The translations under genes and the position numbers were made by a program. From Rhodococcus sp. 1163 (lineage in GTDB: Bacteria; Actinomycetota; Actinomycetes; Mycobacteriales; Mycobacteriaceae): a stretch of 64,000 nucleotides of DNA. A model generated the notes under the pieces. It did not search any database. It was not told the origin of the DNA and worked only from the letters and a program-made list of their open reading frames with translations. Positions 1 to 8,833 of the stretch are shown one piece after another (position 1 is the first letter of the stretch; each line of letters opens with the position of its first letter). The stretch spans positions 248,001-312,000 of the forward strand of contig NZ_MKKX01000033.1 of assembly GCF_002091985.1 (NCBI RefSeq), given 5' to 3'.

Positions 1-104
1 CCAATTCGGCTGCGTTGCTGGGGTAGCGTGCACCCTTTTTGTAAGGCGCGCACAGGGGCTCGGACGTGAACAGGGCGCGAAGGTTGGCAAAAATGGTGTT
101 AGCT
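1..104. other. Left edge, no supported gene
   Basis: This 104-base stretch lies downstream of pth. A minus-strand frame stays open to the window edge, but it has no convincing start codon with a ribosome-binding site and shows no recognisable motif. It is too short to judge. Confidence 0.4.
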
Positions 105-683
105 TCAGCGCGGATGAACCTGGTTCTGCGCAGCTTCGAGCCCGACGCGTAGAAGCAGTTCCGCCGCATCGGCAGCTTCCTCACAGATCACGCCGAGATC
201 TTTGCGTTCGGCCGCGGAGAATGGCTTCAGGACGTACGCGGCAGCATCCATCCGACCCGGCGGTCGGCCGACCCCGACCCGTGTGCGCAGATAGTCCTTG
301 GTGCCCAGGTGCTGTGAAATCGAGCGCAGGCCGTTGTGTCCGCCCTCGCCGCCGCCGAGCTTGAGGCGAATCGCTCCGAACTCGATGTCCAGTTCGTCGT
401 GCACGATCACGATGTTGCTCGGGTCGACGGAAAAGAAACGCGCAAGTGCGGCCACCGGTTGGCCCGACAGGTTCATGAACGTGCGCGGCTTGGCCACCAC
501 CACCGGGCGATCGCTCAGGCGCGCCTGAATCACTTCGGAATTGGACTTCTTGTGAGAAGAGAACTTTGCACCGATTCGAGCGGCCAACACGTCGGCGACC
601 ATGAAACCTACGTTGTGCCGCGTCGCCTCGTACTGAGGTCCGGGGTTCCCGAGTCCGACGATCAGGGCTGGCTCTACATTCAC
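105..683 (-). CDS. pth: Peptidyl-tRNA hydrolase
   Basis: Pth releases peptides from peptidyl-tRNAs that drop off the ribosome, recycling tRNA in the cytoplasm. The N-terminus carries the family signature [20 protein letters not shown] with the catalytic His, followed by [10 protein letters not shown] and the VHDELD and [13 protein letters not shown] motifs. The length, about 192 residues, is normal. I chose the GTG at 683 because GGAAG lies about ten bases upstream. An ATG at 692 is in frame but sits directly against that site, and the much longer open frame upstream reads antisense through rplY and is not real. The gene follows rplY on the same strand, the same pair as in M. tuberculosis, with a hairpin between them. 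Confidence 0.95.
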   Translation of the reverse strand: MNVEPALIVGLGNPGPQYEATRHNVGFMVADVLAARIGAKFSSHKKSNSEVIQARLSDRPVVVAKPRTFMNLSGQPVAALARFFSVDPSNIVIVHDELDIEFGAIRLKLGGGEGGHNGLRSISQHLGTKDYLRTRVGVGRPPGRMDAAAYVLKPFSAAERKDLGVICEEAADAAELLLRVGLEAAQNQVHPR

Positions 684-718
684 AGCGACCATGCTTCCAT
701 TCAGGTGACAAACAACAA

Positions 719-750
719 CGCGCCGCTCCCCAGTGCAGGGGAACGGCGCG
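719..750 (-). terminator. Hairpin between rplY and pth
   Basis: Two 13-base arms (719-731 and 738-750) pair with one mismatch around a 6-base loop. No T-run follows on the minus strand, so it may be a weak terminator, an attenuator or an mRNA-processing stem that lowers pth expression relative to rplY. Confidence 0.6.
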
Positions 751-771
751 TCGGTAGTTGAAGGGCCGAGA

Positions 772-1401
772 TCAGCTCTCGGACTCTTCCGAACTGTCCT
801 CGGCTGCTTCCGGAGTGGCCTCTTCGGTGGCATCGCCTTCGAGGTCCGACTCGGACGGCGCCTCGACGACATTGACGAGCAGCAGTTCGGCGTCGGACAC
901 CAAGGTGACGTTCTCAGGCAGCGCGACGGCGCCTGCGAGGATCTGCGATCCGGCTTCGAGGCCCTCGACCGAGACGGTGATCGACTCGGGGATCGACAAT
1001 GCGTCGGCGTCGATTTCGATGACGGTCGAGTCGGTGTAGACCAGGGTGCCAGCAGCGGCGTCGCCCTCGATGAGGACGTTGACCTCAACGGCGACGCGCT
1101 CGCCCTTCTTGAGGACGAGGAGGTCGGCGTGCTCGATGCTGCGACGGATCGGGTGCACGACGATGTACTTGGTGAGTGCGACCTGCTCTGCGCCGTCGAT
1201 GTCGAGCGTCAGGACGGCGTTGGTGCCGTGGTTACGGAGAACGGAAGCGAAGGCACGCGAATCGAGTGCGAGGTGCTGCGGGTCGGTTCCGTGTCCGTAC
1301 AGAACGGCAGGAACGAGGCCGTCGCGACGTGCGCGGCGGGCTGCACCCTTGCCGAATTCGGTGCGAACGATTGCCTTGAGGTTGTTAACAGTTTGCGCCA
1401 T
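772..1401 (-). CDS. rplY: 50S ribosomal protein L25/Ctc
   Basis: L25 binds 5S rRNA in the large ribosomal subunit. The protein has 209 residues. The N-terminal RNA-binding domain includes [20 protein letters not shown], and the C-terminal TL5 domain follows, so this is the long Ctc-type form. The last 30 or so residues are a low-complexity acidic tail rich in Glu and Ser, common in actinobacterial L25. It lies upstream of pth on the same strand, as in mycobacteria. The mycobacterial neighbour lpqT is absent here; the ergothioneine genes occupy the space between rplY and prs. Confidence 0.95.
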   Translation of the reverse strand: MAQTVNNLKAIVRTEFGKGAARRARRDGLVPAVLYGHGTDPQHLALDSRAFASVLRNHGTNAVLTLDIDGAEQVALTKYIVVHPIRRSIEHADLLVLKKGERVAVEVNVLIEGDAAAGTLVYTDSTVIEIDADALSIPESITVSVEGLEAGSQILAGAVALPENVTLVSDAELLLVNVVEAPSESDLEGDATEEATPEAAEDSSEESES

Positions 1402-1585
1402 GTGGTGAATGCTCCTGGTGTATCGCTTGTGGCGGATAAAGACTCGTCGGGGCTGACACGTACGAGCAAGGCCAGGGGCCGAGCCGCGTCGATCACGGTA
1501 GTTCCTGTGTAGGTTCTACCCTCGCCGAGACAACCCGGAAGACTTTACACGACGGCGCTACCGACACCTCGAGTGCGTCCGGAAC

Positions 1586-2755
1586 TCACCGGGTTCGGAG
1601 TGCCTCGACCATGTCGTCCAGCTGCGCGAACGTGACGAAATAGTGCGGTGACGCCCGTACGACGGCGTCGAGTCTCCGATGCGTCATGTCGAGGAGCGTC
1701 GAGCTGCGTGGACTCACGGTGACCGTCACACCCTTGGCTGTCAGGAAGTCGCGGACGGCGGTCGGCGCGAGCTCCGCGACCGTGAAGGACACGATGCCGC
1801 TCTTGTGGTCGCCCAGATCGTGCACCGACACACCATCGAGACCCCGTAGCGCGGTCCGCAGGTATTCGGCACGCTGGGAGATCGCTTCTTCTGCGTTGTC
1901 GATGCCGATATCGAGCAGGTAGTCGACAGCGGCACCAAGCGCCAATCGAGCTGCGACGTCGCATTCCCAGAATTCGAATCGCGTGACGTCGGGCGCGAGT
2001 CGGTACTCGGACTCACCGATCCACTGGGCGCTGTGTAGGTCGAGGGCCGGCGGCTCCAGCGATGCGGACAGTTCTGGGCGCACGTACAGGAATCCGGTTC
2101 CACGGGGCCCGCGCAGCCATTTTCGCCCGGTTGCACTCAGAGCGTCGACTCCGAGCTCGGCGACATCCACGCGAATCTGACCGATCGACTGGCACGCGTC
2201 GAGCAACACGAGTGCGCCGAATCGGTGCGCAAGATCGGCCACTGCGCGAGCCGGATTGATCAGACCGCCGTTGGTCGGAGCGTGCACGAGCGAGACAATT
2301 CGGACGCGTTCGTCGAGCATTGCTTCCAGCGCGAGGAGATCTATCTGCCCTGTCGGATCACTCGGCACGATCTCGACCCGCGCGCCCGTTGCCGCCGCGC
2401 GTTGCAGGGCTGCGATCGCGTTGCTCGCGTACTCCACTTCGCACATCAGAATTCGATCACCCGCGGTCAGCGGAATCGAATAGAAGAAGTCGCTCCATGC
2501 GCGAGTTGCGCTGTCGCTCAACGCAATATCCGACGCCTCAGCGCCGATCAACGTCGCAATCGAGGTCTTGACGGCGGCGAGATCGTGCTTGCGCTCGATG
2601 GCAGCGCGGTAGCCTCCGACGACGGCTTCTCGACGCAAATGCGCAACCGCAGACTCGACGACGGGCGTCGGAGGCAGCGAGGACCCGGCGCTGTCGAGGA
2701 AGATTGCAGTCTCGGCGGCAGGGGTGTCGCGGCGAGTTCTTTCGAGGTCGAACAC
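1586..2755 (-). CDS. egtE: Class V PLP-dependent aminotransferase, probable EgtE
   Basis: EgtE is assigned the last step of ergothioneine synthesis, a PLP-dependent C-S lyase acting on the histidyl-cysteine sulfoxide. The fold is class V (NifS/Csd-like): DSAGSSLPP near the N-terminus, the cofactor Asp in LLDACQSIGQ, and the PLP Lys (about residue 212) in ATGRKWLRGPRGTGFLYV. The GTG at 2755 has AGGAGG eleven bases upstream and gives 389 residues, matching the family; a longer reading frame runs into the promoter region. Synteny drives the EgtE call: it is divergent from egtABCD, whereas mycobacteria carry egtE at the end of the same operon. A generic cysteine desulfurase-like enzyme cannot be excluded by sequence alone. 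Confidence 0.8.
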   Translation of the reverse strand: MFDLERTRRDTPAAETAIFLDSAGSSLPPTPVVESAVAHLRREAVVGGYRAAIERKHDLAAVKTSIATLIGAEASDIALSDSATRAWSDFFYSIPLTAGDRILMCEVEYASNAIAALQRAAATGARVEIVPSDPTGQIDLLALEAMLDERVRIVSLVHAPTNGGLINPARAVADLAHRFGALVLLDACQSIGQIRVDVAELGVDALSATGRKWLRGPRGTGFLYVRPELSASLEPPALDLHSAQWIGESEYRLAPDVTRFEFWECDVAARLALGAAVDYLLDIGIDNAEEAISQRAEYLRTALRGLDGVSVHDLGDHKSGIVSFTVAELAPTAVRDFLTAKGVTVTVSPRSSTLLDMTHRRLDAVVRASPHYFVTFAQLDDMVEALRTR

Positions 2756-2860
2756 CGTGGATGAGCCCTCCTGTACGAGAAAGTTGTCGGTGCGATGTGA
2801 TGCACTTCTGGTTATTGTCGATGCAGGATTGCACAGCATCCGCGTTTCGTGCAGCACGGC

Positions 2861-2894
2861 CCTGGGTAGTTCGGTCCCCTGGGTAGTTCGATCC
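2861..2894. repeat. 17-bp tandem direct repeat in the egtE/egtA intergenic region
   Basis: Two adjacent 17-base units (2861-2877 and 2878-2894) share CCTGGGTAGTTCG and differ at one position near the end. They lie in the roughly 180-bp divergent promoter region between egtE and egtA, so they could be a tandem regulator-binding site. No known regulator motif was recognised. Confidence 0.6.
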
Positions 2895-2935
2895 ACATTC
2901 GTACAGGCGAGTGTGGGTCATGCAAGGAGGCACTT

Positions 2936-4198
2936 TTGTCGTCCAACGAGAAGTCGCTCGGGTTGAGTTCTCGGCCTGCGGCCGAGGCCTATGTGTCGCG
3001 GGTCTGCTTCAAGCTCGGGCCGCCGCAGCTCATCGGTGCCGAATTGGAATGGTTGACGTTCGCCGAGGACGGAGACAGACCGTCACTCGAACATCTTGCC
3101 GACGCGCTGGGGGACTACGCACCGCGCAGCATCGCACCTGATTCACCCGCCCTGACGTTGCCGGGCGGAAGCGCCGTCACGATCGAACCGGGCGGCCAGA
3201 TCGAACTCTCCAGCTCGCCGCATGCGTCGGTGACCGAACTGCAGCACGCGTTGGATTCGGACTCCCGTGTGGTCACCGACGTCATGGAAGCAGGCGGGAT
3301 CTATATGGCATCGGTGCCCGCAGACACCGAGCGTGAGGCGCACAGAGTGCTGGTCTTACCGCGCTACTGCGCTATGGAGAATCGTTTCACCACCATCGGC
3401 CCGTTCGGAAAGCTGATGATGTGCAACACCGCTGCAGCTCAGGTCAGCGTCGACGCCGGGGTCGATCGTGCCGAGGTTGCTGCACGGTGGGAGATGTTGG
3501 AGGCCATCGGTCCCGCATTCGTTGCCGCGTTCGCATCCTCGCCTCGTCTGCGAGGCGCACCGGAAGGGGCCTGGGCGTCGCAACGCATGCGCACCTGGCT
3601 CGAACTCGACGACAGTCGCACCGCAGTTCCCGCCACCGGTGATCCCATTGCGGACTATGCGAGATGGGCGCTCGACGTCCCGTTGCTGTGCATTCGCAGT
3701 GAGGGGGAAAGCTGGGAGGCGCCCTTCGGATCGACGTTTGCGGATTGGCTTGCAGGGGATGTCGAGGCACTGGCCGGGCGACGGCCGACCACCGCCGACC
3801 TCGACTACCACCTGACCACTCTGTTCCCGCACGTTCGAGCCTGCGGACACCTCGAAATTCGGTACCTCGACGCCCAACCCGATGGGCAATGGGTCGTTCT
3901 GGCATCGGCGTTCGAATCGTTGTTGTCGACCCCGGCCGTCATCGAGGCGGCAACCGCGCTAGCCCACCGGACTGCAGGCCGATGGATCGATGCCGCACAG
4001 TCCGGGTTGGCGGATGCCGACCTGCGCGAGACCGCCGTCGAGCTGCTGCGGTTGTCTGCACGCGCGGGAGGTGATCACGCGGACTCGTTGTCAGCGGCCT
4101 CGGAGCGATGTCGCAGGGGCGAGTCACCCGAACCAGGGGACGCAGTGGCCCGTTCGATCAACGCATGCCATTCCACGCGCAAGGAGACGGTGTCGTGA
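2936..4198 (+). CDS. egtA: Glutamate-cysteine ligase EgtA
   Basis: EgtA makes gamma-glutamylcysteine, the sulfur donor used by EgtB, from Glu, Cys and ATP. The 420-residue protein belongs to the GCS2-type ATP-dependent carboxylate-amine ligases. Visible motifs include GAELEWLTF, TIEPGGQIELSS and RYCAMENRF, which form the substrate and metal site. The start is TTG at 2936, with AAGGAGG at 2924-2930. Its stop overlaps the egtB start in a GTGA, indicating translational coupling. It is the first gene of egtABCD, and its promoter shares the intergenic region with divergent egtE. Confidence 0.93.
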   Translation: MSSNEKSLGLSSRPAAEAYVSRVCFKLGPPQLIGAELEWLTFAEDGDRPSLEHLADALGDYAPRSIAPDSPALTLPGGSAVTIEPGGQIELSSSPHASVTELQHALDSDSRVVTDVMEAGGIYMASVPADTEREAHRVLVLPRYCAMENRFTTIGPFGKLMMCNTAAAQVSVDAGVDRAEVAARWEMLEAIGPAFVAAFASSPRLRGAPEGAWASQRMRTWLELDDSRTAVPATGDPIADYARWALDVPLLCIRSEGESWEAPFGSTFADWLAGDVEALAGRRPTTADLDYHLTTLFPHVRACGHLEIRYLDAQPDGQWVVLASAFESLLSTPAVIEAATALAHRTAGRWIDAAQSGLADADLRETAVELLRLSARAGGDHADSLSAASERCRRGESPEPGDAVARSINACHSTRKETVS

Positions 4199-5499
4199 CA
4201 GTCGAGCAGCTTCGTGACCGAGTCGAGGTCGTACTCACCCGTAGTCGTGCACGTAGTGCGCTGCTGACGGAGAGTCTCGACGAGAAAGAGCTGACCGCGC
4301 AGCACTCGCCACTGATGAGCCCGCTGGTGTGGGACTTCGCGCACATCGGTAATCAGGAGGAGTTGTGGCTCGTCCGCGACGTCGGCGGTCGTGATCCGGT
4401 GCGCCAGGACATCGACGAGCTGTACGACGCGTTCAAGCACTCGCGTTCGAGCCGCCGGTCGCTGCCTCTGTTGTCGCCGGATGAGGCACGCGCCTACGTC
4501 GGCACCGTGCGGGAGAAGGTGTGGGACATTCTCGCGTCCAGCCCGCTCGATGGGCGCAGGCTCGAGCGTGACGCATTCGCGTTCGGCATGGTTGCGCAGC
4601 ACGAGCAGCAGCACGACGAGACTATGCTTGCGACGCACCAGCTACGGCTCGGACCTGCGGTCCTCTCGGCGCCCGCGCCTCCCGCCCCGACCGTCGAGCC
4701 GGCCGGCGAGGTCGTGATCGAGGGCGGCACGTTCTCGATGGGCACCACCTTCGATCCGTGGGCACTCGACATCGAACGGCCGGCGCACTCGGTGTTCGTT
4801 CCCACCTTCGCGCTCGACGTCGCACCGGTCACCAACGGTCGGTATGTGGACTTCATCGAAGACGGTGGTTACGACCGAGAAGATCTGTGGAGCGAGCGCG
4901 GTTGGTCGCACCGGATCACCGAGGGACTTCGAGCGCCGTTGTTCTGGGAGCGTGACGCAGGTGGTGCGTGGTGGCGTCGCCGATTCGGTGTCACGGCCCC
5001 GATTCGGCCGAGCCAGCCTGTGGTTCACGTCGGCTTCTTCGAGGCAGAGGTCTACGCGCGCTGGGCAGGCAAGCGCCTACCGACCGAGGCGGAGTGGGAG
5101 AAGGCGGCGCGTTTCGACTCGTCGACCGGCTCGGTCCGCAAGTATCCGTGGGGAGATGCCGAGCCGACGGAAGCCCACGCGAATTTGGGTCAGCGGCATC
5201 TGGAACCGGCCGACATCGGGGCTTATCCAGCGGGCGCGACACCGCAGGGTGTGCAGCAACTCATCGGTGACATGTGGGAGTGGACTTCTTCGGATCTGGA
5301 GCCCTACCCGGGATTCGAGCCGTTTCCGTATGCCGAGTATTCCGAGGTGTTTCTTCGCGGTGACTACAAGGTGCTGCGCGGAGGTTCGTTCGGTACCGAC
5401 GAGGTCGCGTGCCGGGGCACGTTCCGGAATTGGGACCACCCGATTCGTAGGCAGATCTTCGCCGGCTTTCGGTGTGCACGCGATGTCGAGTCACGCTGA
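4195..5499 (+). CDS. egtB: Hercynine oxygenase EgtB (sulfoxide synthase)
   Basis: EgtB is a non-haem iron enzyme that uses oxygen to join gamma-glutamylcysteine to hercynine. The N-terminal DinB-like domain has DFAHIGNQEE and the HxxxH iron ligands in AQHEQQHDET. The C-terminal FGE-sulfatase domain starts near GGTFSMGT, contains LPTEAEWEKAARF, and ends with VLRGGSFGT and FAGFRCARD. The GTG at 4195 overlaps the egtA stop and has AAGGAGA seven bases upstream, giving 434 residues. An in-frame upstream extension into egtA lacks a ribosome-binding site and was rejected. egtC begins at the base after its stop. Confidence 0.95.
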   Translation: MTVEQLRDRVEVVLTRSRARSALLTESLDEKELTAQHSPLMSPLVWDFAHIGNQEELWLVRDVGGRDPVRQDIDELYDAFKHSRSSRRSLPLLSPDEARAYVGTVREKVWDILASSPLDGRRLERDAFAFGMVAQHEQQHDETMLATHQLRLGPAVLSAPAPPAPTVEPAGEVVIEGGTFSMGTTFDPWALDIERPAHSVFVPTFALDVAPVTNGRYVDFIEDGGYDREDLWSERGWSHRITEGLRAPLFWERDAGGAWWRRRFGVTAPIRPSQPVVHVGFFEAEVYARWAGKRLPTEAEWEKAARFDSSTGSVRKYPWGDAEPTEAHANLGQRHLEPADIGAYPAGATPQGVQQLIGDMWEWTSSDLEPYPGFEPFPYAEYSEVFLRGDYKVLRGGSFGTDEVACRGTFRNWDHPIRRQIFAGFRCARDVESR

Positions 5500-6234
5500 A
5501 TGTGCCGTCATCTCGGTTACCTAGGCCCGCAGCGCAGCGTCGCCGACGCTGTGACGGCGGGTAGTAATTCCCTGCGTGTGCAGTCGTGGGCGCCCAAGGA
5601 CATGCGAGGCGGAGGCACCATCAATGCCGACGGCTTCGGTGCCGCGTGGTGGGATGCGGGCACCGTGCGCAGCTACCGAAATCAGATGCCGATCTGGTCG
5701 GACCCAGCCGTCGACGAGGTCCTCGTCGCCGCACAGTCGACGGCGATCGTTGCAGCGGTGCGCTCAGCCACCGTCGGAATGCCGGTGGAGCGCAGTGCGT
5801 GTGCCCCGTTCACGGACGGCACCTGGGCTTTCAGCCACAACGGTGTCGTCTTCGGTTGGCCGGAGGTGATGACGGACCTCGCCGAGCAAATCCCGTTGGC
5901 GGACCTTCTGCGCCTACCGGCACCGACGGATTCGGCAGCGTTATGGGTCATCCTGGCGAACCTTCTTCGTGAACACGAACCGGACAAGGCGTTGCGCATC
6001 CTGGTGAACCGCGTCGAATCCGTATCGCCGAGTTCGCGGCTGAATCTTCTGCTCTCCGACGGGCAGACGCTCTATGCCACGACCGTCTATCACTCGTTGT
6101 CCGCGCTACGAGGCGAAGACGCGATCACTCTCGCGTCCGAACCGCTGGACGACGATCCGTCGTGGGAACCGATTGCGGACCACCAGTTCGTGGTGGCCCG
6201 GCCCGGCTACCTCGACGTCACCGACCTCGATTGA
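5500..6234 (+). CDS. egtC: Gamma-glutamyl hercynylcysteine sulfoxide hydrolase EgtC
   Basis: EgtC removes the glutamate from the EgtB product. It is a class II glutamine amidotransferase-like Ntn hydrolase: Cys2 of MCRHLGYLGP becomes the N-terminal nucleophile after Met removal. Other family features are GGGTINADGFGAAWW and FSHNGVV. The length of 244 residues is typical. The ATG directly follows the egtB TGA with no spacer, so translation is probably coupled. It sits third in egtABCD. Confidence 0.93.
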   Translation: MCRHLGYLGPQRSVADAVTAGSNSLRVQSWAPKDMRGGGTINADGFGAAWWDAGTVRSYRNQMPIWSDPAVDEVLVAAQSTAIVAAVRSATVGMPVERSACAPFTDGTWAFSHNGVVFGWPEVMTDLAEQIPLADLLRLPAPTDSAALWVILANLLREHEPDKALRILVNRVESVSPSSRLNLLLSDGQTLYATTVYHSLSALRGEDAITLASEPLDDDPSWEPIADHQFVVARPGYLDVTDLD

Positions 6235-6246
6235 AGGAGCATTTTC

Positions 6247-7221
6247 GTGTCAGACAATGCGTTGGATGTCCACATCTCGCCGGAACGGTTGCTGGAGGAC
6301 TTGCGATCGGATGTGAGGCAGGGTCTGACTGCGTCGCCGAAGTGGCTCTCGCCCAAGTGGTTCTACGACGCCACTGGCAGTGAATTGTTCGAGCGAATCA
6401 CCGAGTTGCCGGAGTACTACCCGACTCGAACCGAGCGGGCACTCATCGAGGCTCATGCCCACGACATCGCCGAGCGCACCGACGCGGCGATCCTCGTGGA
6501 ACTCGGTTCCGGTTCTTCGGAGAAAACCAGATTGCTGATCGCGGCCGGAATCAAACACGGCTCGCTTGCAAAGTACGTTCCGCAGGATGTCTCGCCGTCG
6601 GCGTTGTCCGGCGCTATCGAGCAGATTTCACGCGAATTTCCTGCGCTCGAAGTCCATGGGATCGTCAGCGACTTCACGGACACCTTGCAGAATCTGCCCG
6701 CCGACGGGCGGAGAACTATCGCCTTCCTCGGGGGCACGCTCGGCAACTTGACTCCCGAGGAGCGCGCGGGGTTCCTGTCCGACATCGCCAGTGCACTGAT
6801 AGCCGACGAATTTCTCGTCCTCGGAGTGGGCCTTGTCATCGATCCGGACGTTCTGATCCCGGCATACGACGACGCAGCCGGTGTGACGGCAGAGTTCAAC
6901 GTCAACGTGCTGTCGGTACTCAACGATCGGCTAGGGGCGAATTTCGATCGCACCCAGTTCGAACACGTTGCCGTGTGGGATGCAGACAACGAGTGGATCG
7001 AAATGCGACTCCGTGCAAAAGAGGCGCAGCACATTGCCGTCGCGGACCTGGCTCTCGATATCGAATTTGCCAAGGGTGAGGAGTTGCGCACCGAGATCTC
7101 GGCCAAATTTCGTCAAGAGGGGATTACGGCAGAGCTGGCCGACGCAGGATTCGATGTCGACCAGTTCTGGACGGACCCGCAGGAGCGATTCGCGCTGATC
7201 CTTGCTCGTCGCGGCCGCTGA
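6247..7221 (+). CDS. egtD: L-histidine N-alpha-methyltransferase EgtD
   Basis: EgtD trimethylates histidine to hercynine using SAM, the entry step of the ergothioneine pathway. The 324-residue protein has PKWFYDATGSELFERITELP and YYPTRTERALI near the N-terminus, and the SAM-binding loop LVELGSGSSEKTRLLI. GGTLGNLTPEER and the C-terminal EMRLRAK region fit the DUF2260/EgtD family. The GTG start at 6247 has a GAAGGAGC site that overlaps the egtC stop codon. It ends the egtABCD operon. Confidence 0.95.
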   Translation: MSDNALDVHISPERLLEDLRSDVRQGLTASPKWLSPKWFYDATGSELFERITELPEYYPTRTERALIEAHAHDIAERTDAAILVELGSGSSEKTRLLIAAGIKHGSLAKYVPQDVSPSALSGAIEQISREFPALEVHGIVSDFTDTLQNLPADGRRTIAFLGGTLGNLTPEERAGFLSDIASALIADEFLVLGVGLVIDPDVLIPAYDDAAGVTAEFNVNVLSVLNDRLGANFDRTQFEHVAVWDADNEWIEMRLRAKEAQHIAVADLALDIEFAKGEELRTEISAKFRQEGITAELADAGFDVDQFWTDPQERFALILARRGR

Positions 7222-7314
7222 TCCTTGGCCCGCCCTCATTCTCGTCCCGACCGCCCGTGGCCGGCGCTGGTAGGAATGAGAGTAGGGACCACGCGATAAA
7301 GATCGGACGAGACG

Positions 7315-7950
7315 ATGTCGAACAAGATTGTGTCCACGATCGGTCAGGTAGCCAAGTCCGCCTTGGGCGTCGTCGGTGTTCGCATCGGCACGGAAGAACC
7401 TGCCCATACCAGTCGGCGGTTGACCGACGCAGTGGAAATCCGTCGCTACGAACCGCGAATTGCCGCACAGACGACGGTTGACGCGGATGAAGAACAAGCA
7501 CGCCGGGACGGGTTCCGGCGCCTAGCCGGATACATCTTCGGTGGTAATACGGGCTCACAGGAGGTCGCCATGACAGCGCCTGTCAGTCAATCGTCCGCCG
7601 ACTCCCAGCGGATCGCGATGACGGCGCCGGTGTCGAGCACCGCCGACGGCGACAGCTGGGTAATCCGGTTCTTCATGCCGTCCTCATGGTCGATGGAGAC
7701 GTTGCCTACGCCCGATGACGACCGCGTGAAGTTGGTCGAGGTCCCGGCGGAGACAGTTGCGGTGCTGCGCTTCAGTGGTAGCCGCGCCCGGGGCAACGTT
7801 TTGCCGCAGATGGAAAAATTGTCAGAAGTGTTGCGTGCCCTCAACATCGAGACGTCGAGTGAGCCGATGACTTGGTTCTACGATCCGCCCTGGACGCTGG
7901 CATTCCGGCGTCGTAACGAGATCGTCGTGTCGGTGCCCGAGGGTTCCTGA
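7315..7950 (+). CDS. SOUL-family haem-binding protein
   Basis: The 211-residue protein matches the SOUL/HBP fold. VEIRRYEPRIAAQTTV starts the domain, GFRRLAGYIFGGN and two VAMTAPV/IAMTAPV repeats are family hallmarks, and FFMPSSWSMETLPTP and the C-terminal WFYDPPWTLAFRRRNEI complete it. Bacterial SOUL proteins are poorly characterised; haem binding is known mainly for animal homologues. There is no signal peptide. It follows egtD after 93 bases without a clear terminator, so some co-transcription with the ergothioneine operon is possible. Confidence 0.85.
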   Translation: MSNKIVSTIGQVAKSALGVVGVRIGTEEPAHTSRRLTDAVEIRRYEPRIAAQTTVDADEEQARRDGFRRLAGYIFGGNTGSQEVAMTAPVSQSSADSQRIAMTAPVSSTADGDSWVIRFFMPSSWSMETLPTPDDDRVKLVEVPAETVAVLRFSGSRARGNVLPQMEKLSEVLRALNIETSSEPMTWFYDPPWTLAFRRRNEIVVSVPEGS

Positions 7951-8046
7951 CGCCCCGAAGGTTCCTGACGCATCGGACGTCGTCGACCGACCTGAGCACC
8001 GACTGAGCATCTTCCCACGCCGAACTTCCGGCGAGTAAAGGTGGAG

Positions 8047-8673
8047 TCAGCTGGTACGGCGACGAGCCTTTTCGAGGGCGCCCAGTGTGCCCATCACGCT
8101 CGTGCGCTGACTGTTGAGGTCCTTGAGCCGCGCACGGGCCGGCAATCCGGAGCTACCGTCGAGTGCGGCGATCTTCTCGTCGATGCTCGCCAACTGCTCG
8201 AGAAGTTTTTGTCCACGTGACTGAAGTTCGATCAGGTCGACACTGCTCACACCTGCCTGGGATTTCTTGGGAGCTGCTTTCCCTGATGCAGATACCGACG
8301 TCGGTGCTGCGGCAACTGCAGCAGCTGCCCTCGGACGCAATGCTTTGCGCACGGCGGCCGGATCGGGAAGCTTCTCGAGTCGGATGCGATTGAGAACCTC
8401 GCGTGCGTCGCGTGCGGTGACGCGGTACTCGCGCTCTTCCTCGTCTTCGGACGCGAGGGTCCCGCCGAGGGGACGCAAACCATACATTCCGATGAAGTGC
8501 TTGGCCTCGTCGATGATGGCTTCGTGTTCGCGGCATTGGCCGCAGCGTGGCTCGTTTCGATACATTTCGATCGAATCGGTGCTCCCACACCAGACGCACG
8601 CGCCCGGAGTCCAGCGGGCGATTCGGACGGTAGAAGTTGCGGTCGGGCTGTCCATAGTTTGTGCGTCGATCAC
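8047..8673 (-). CDS. Conserved hypothetical protein with zinc-ribbon-like N-terminus
   Basis: I do not recognise this 208-residue protein as a named family. It has a CVWCGS...CGQC pair of CxxC motifs near residues 27-48, a likely zinc ribbon, then an acidic segment, an Ala-rich linker and a C-terminal helical, coiled-coil-prone region (roughly 145-205) ending in a basic RRR. The layout suggests a small DNA- or RNA-associated adaptor, but no function can be assigned. The GTG at 8673 is the longest start; an ATG seven codons in is possible. It lies downstream of prs on the same strand, with about 160 bases between. Confidence 0.7.
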   Translation of the reverse strand: MIDAQTMDSPTATSTVRIARWTPGACVWCGSTDSIEMYRNEPRCGQCREHEAIIDEAKHFIGMYGLRPLGGTLASEDEEEREYRVTARDAREVLNRIRLEKLPDPAAVRKALRPRAAAAVAAAPTSVSASGKAAPKKSQAGVSSVDLIELQSRGQKLLEQLASIDEKIAALDGSSGLPARARLKDLNSQRTSVMGTLGALEKARRRTS

Positions 8674-8833
8674 GACGAGTCATCTTAGGTTACAACGAAA
8701 CCCGCCCCGCACACCCCTCCCTGTCGAACTGCGGTTTTCGAACCTGTTAGTGACCAAGTTCATGCAGTGGGGGAGAGATGGCGGAGCGGGTGTAAAGGAA
8801 CTGAGCCTGCGTCCAACCAAATAGTGCTGGGTG

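Noticed and set aside
684..1088. Long N-terminal extension of Pth
   Set aside because: The added 135 residues are read antisense through rplY and have Ser/Arg-rich shadow composition; the family starts at the GLGNPG region.
7942..7971. Direct repeat GGTTCCTGACGC (7942-7953, 7960-7971) as a regulatory site
   Set aside because: It spans the stop codon of the SOUL gene and looks like a small local duplication with no further symmetry.
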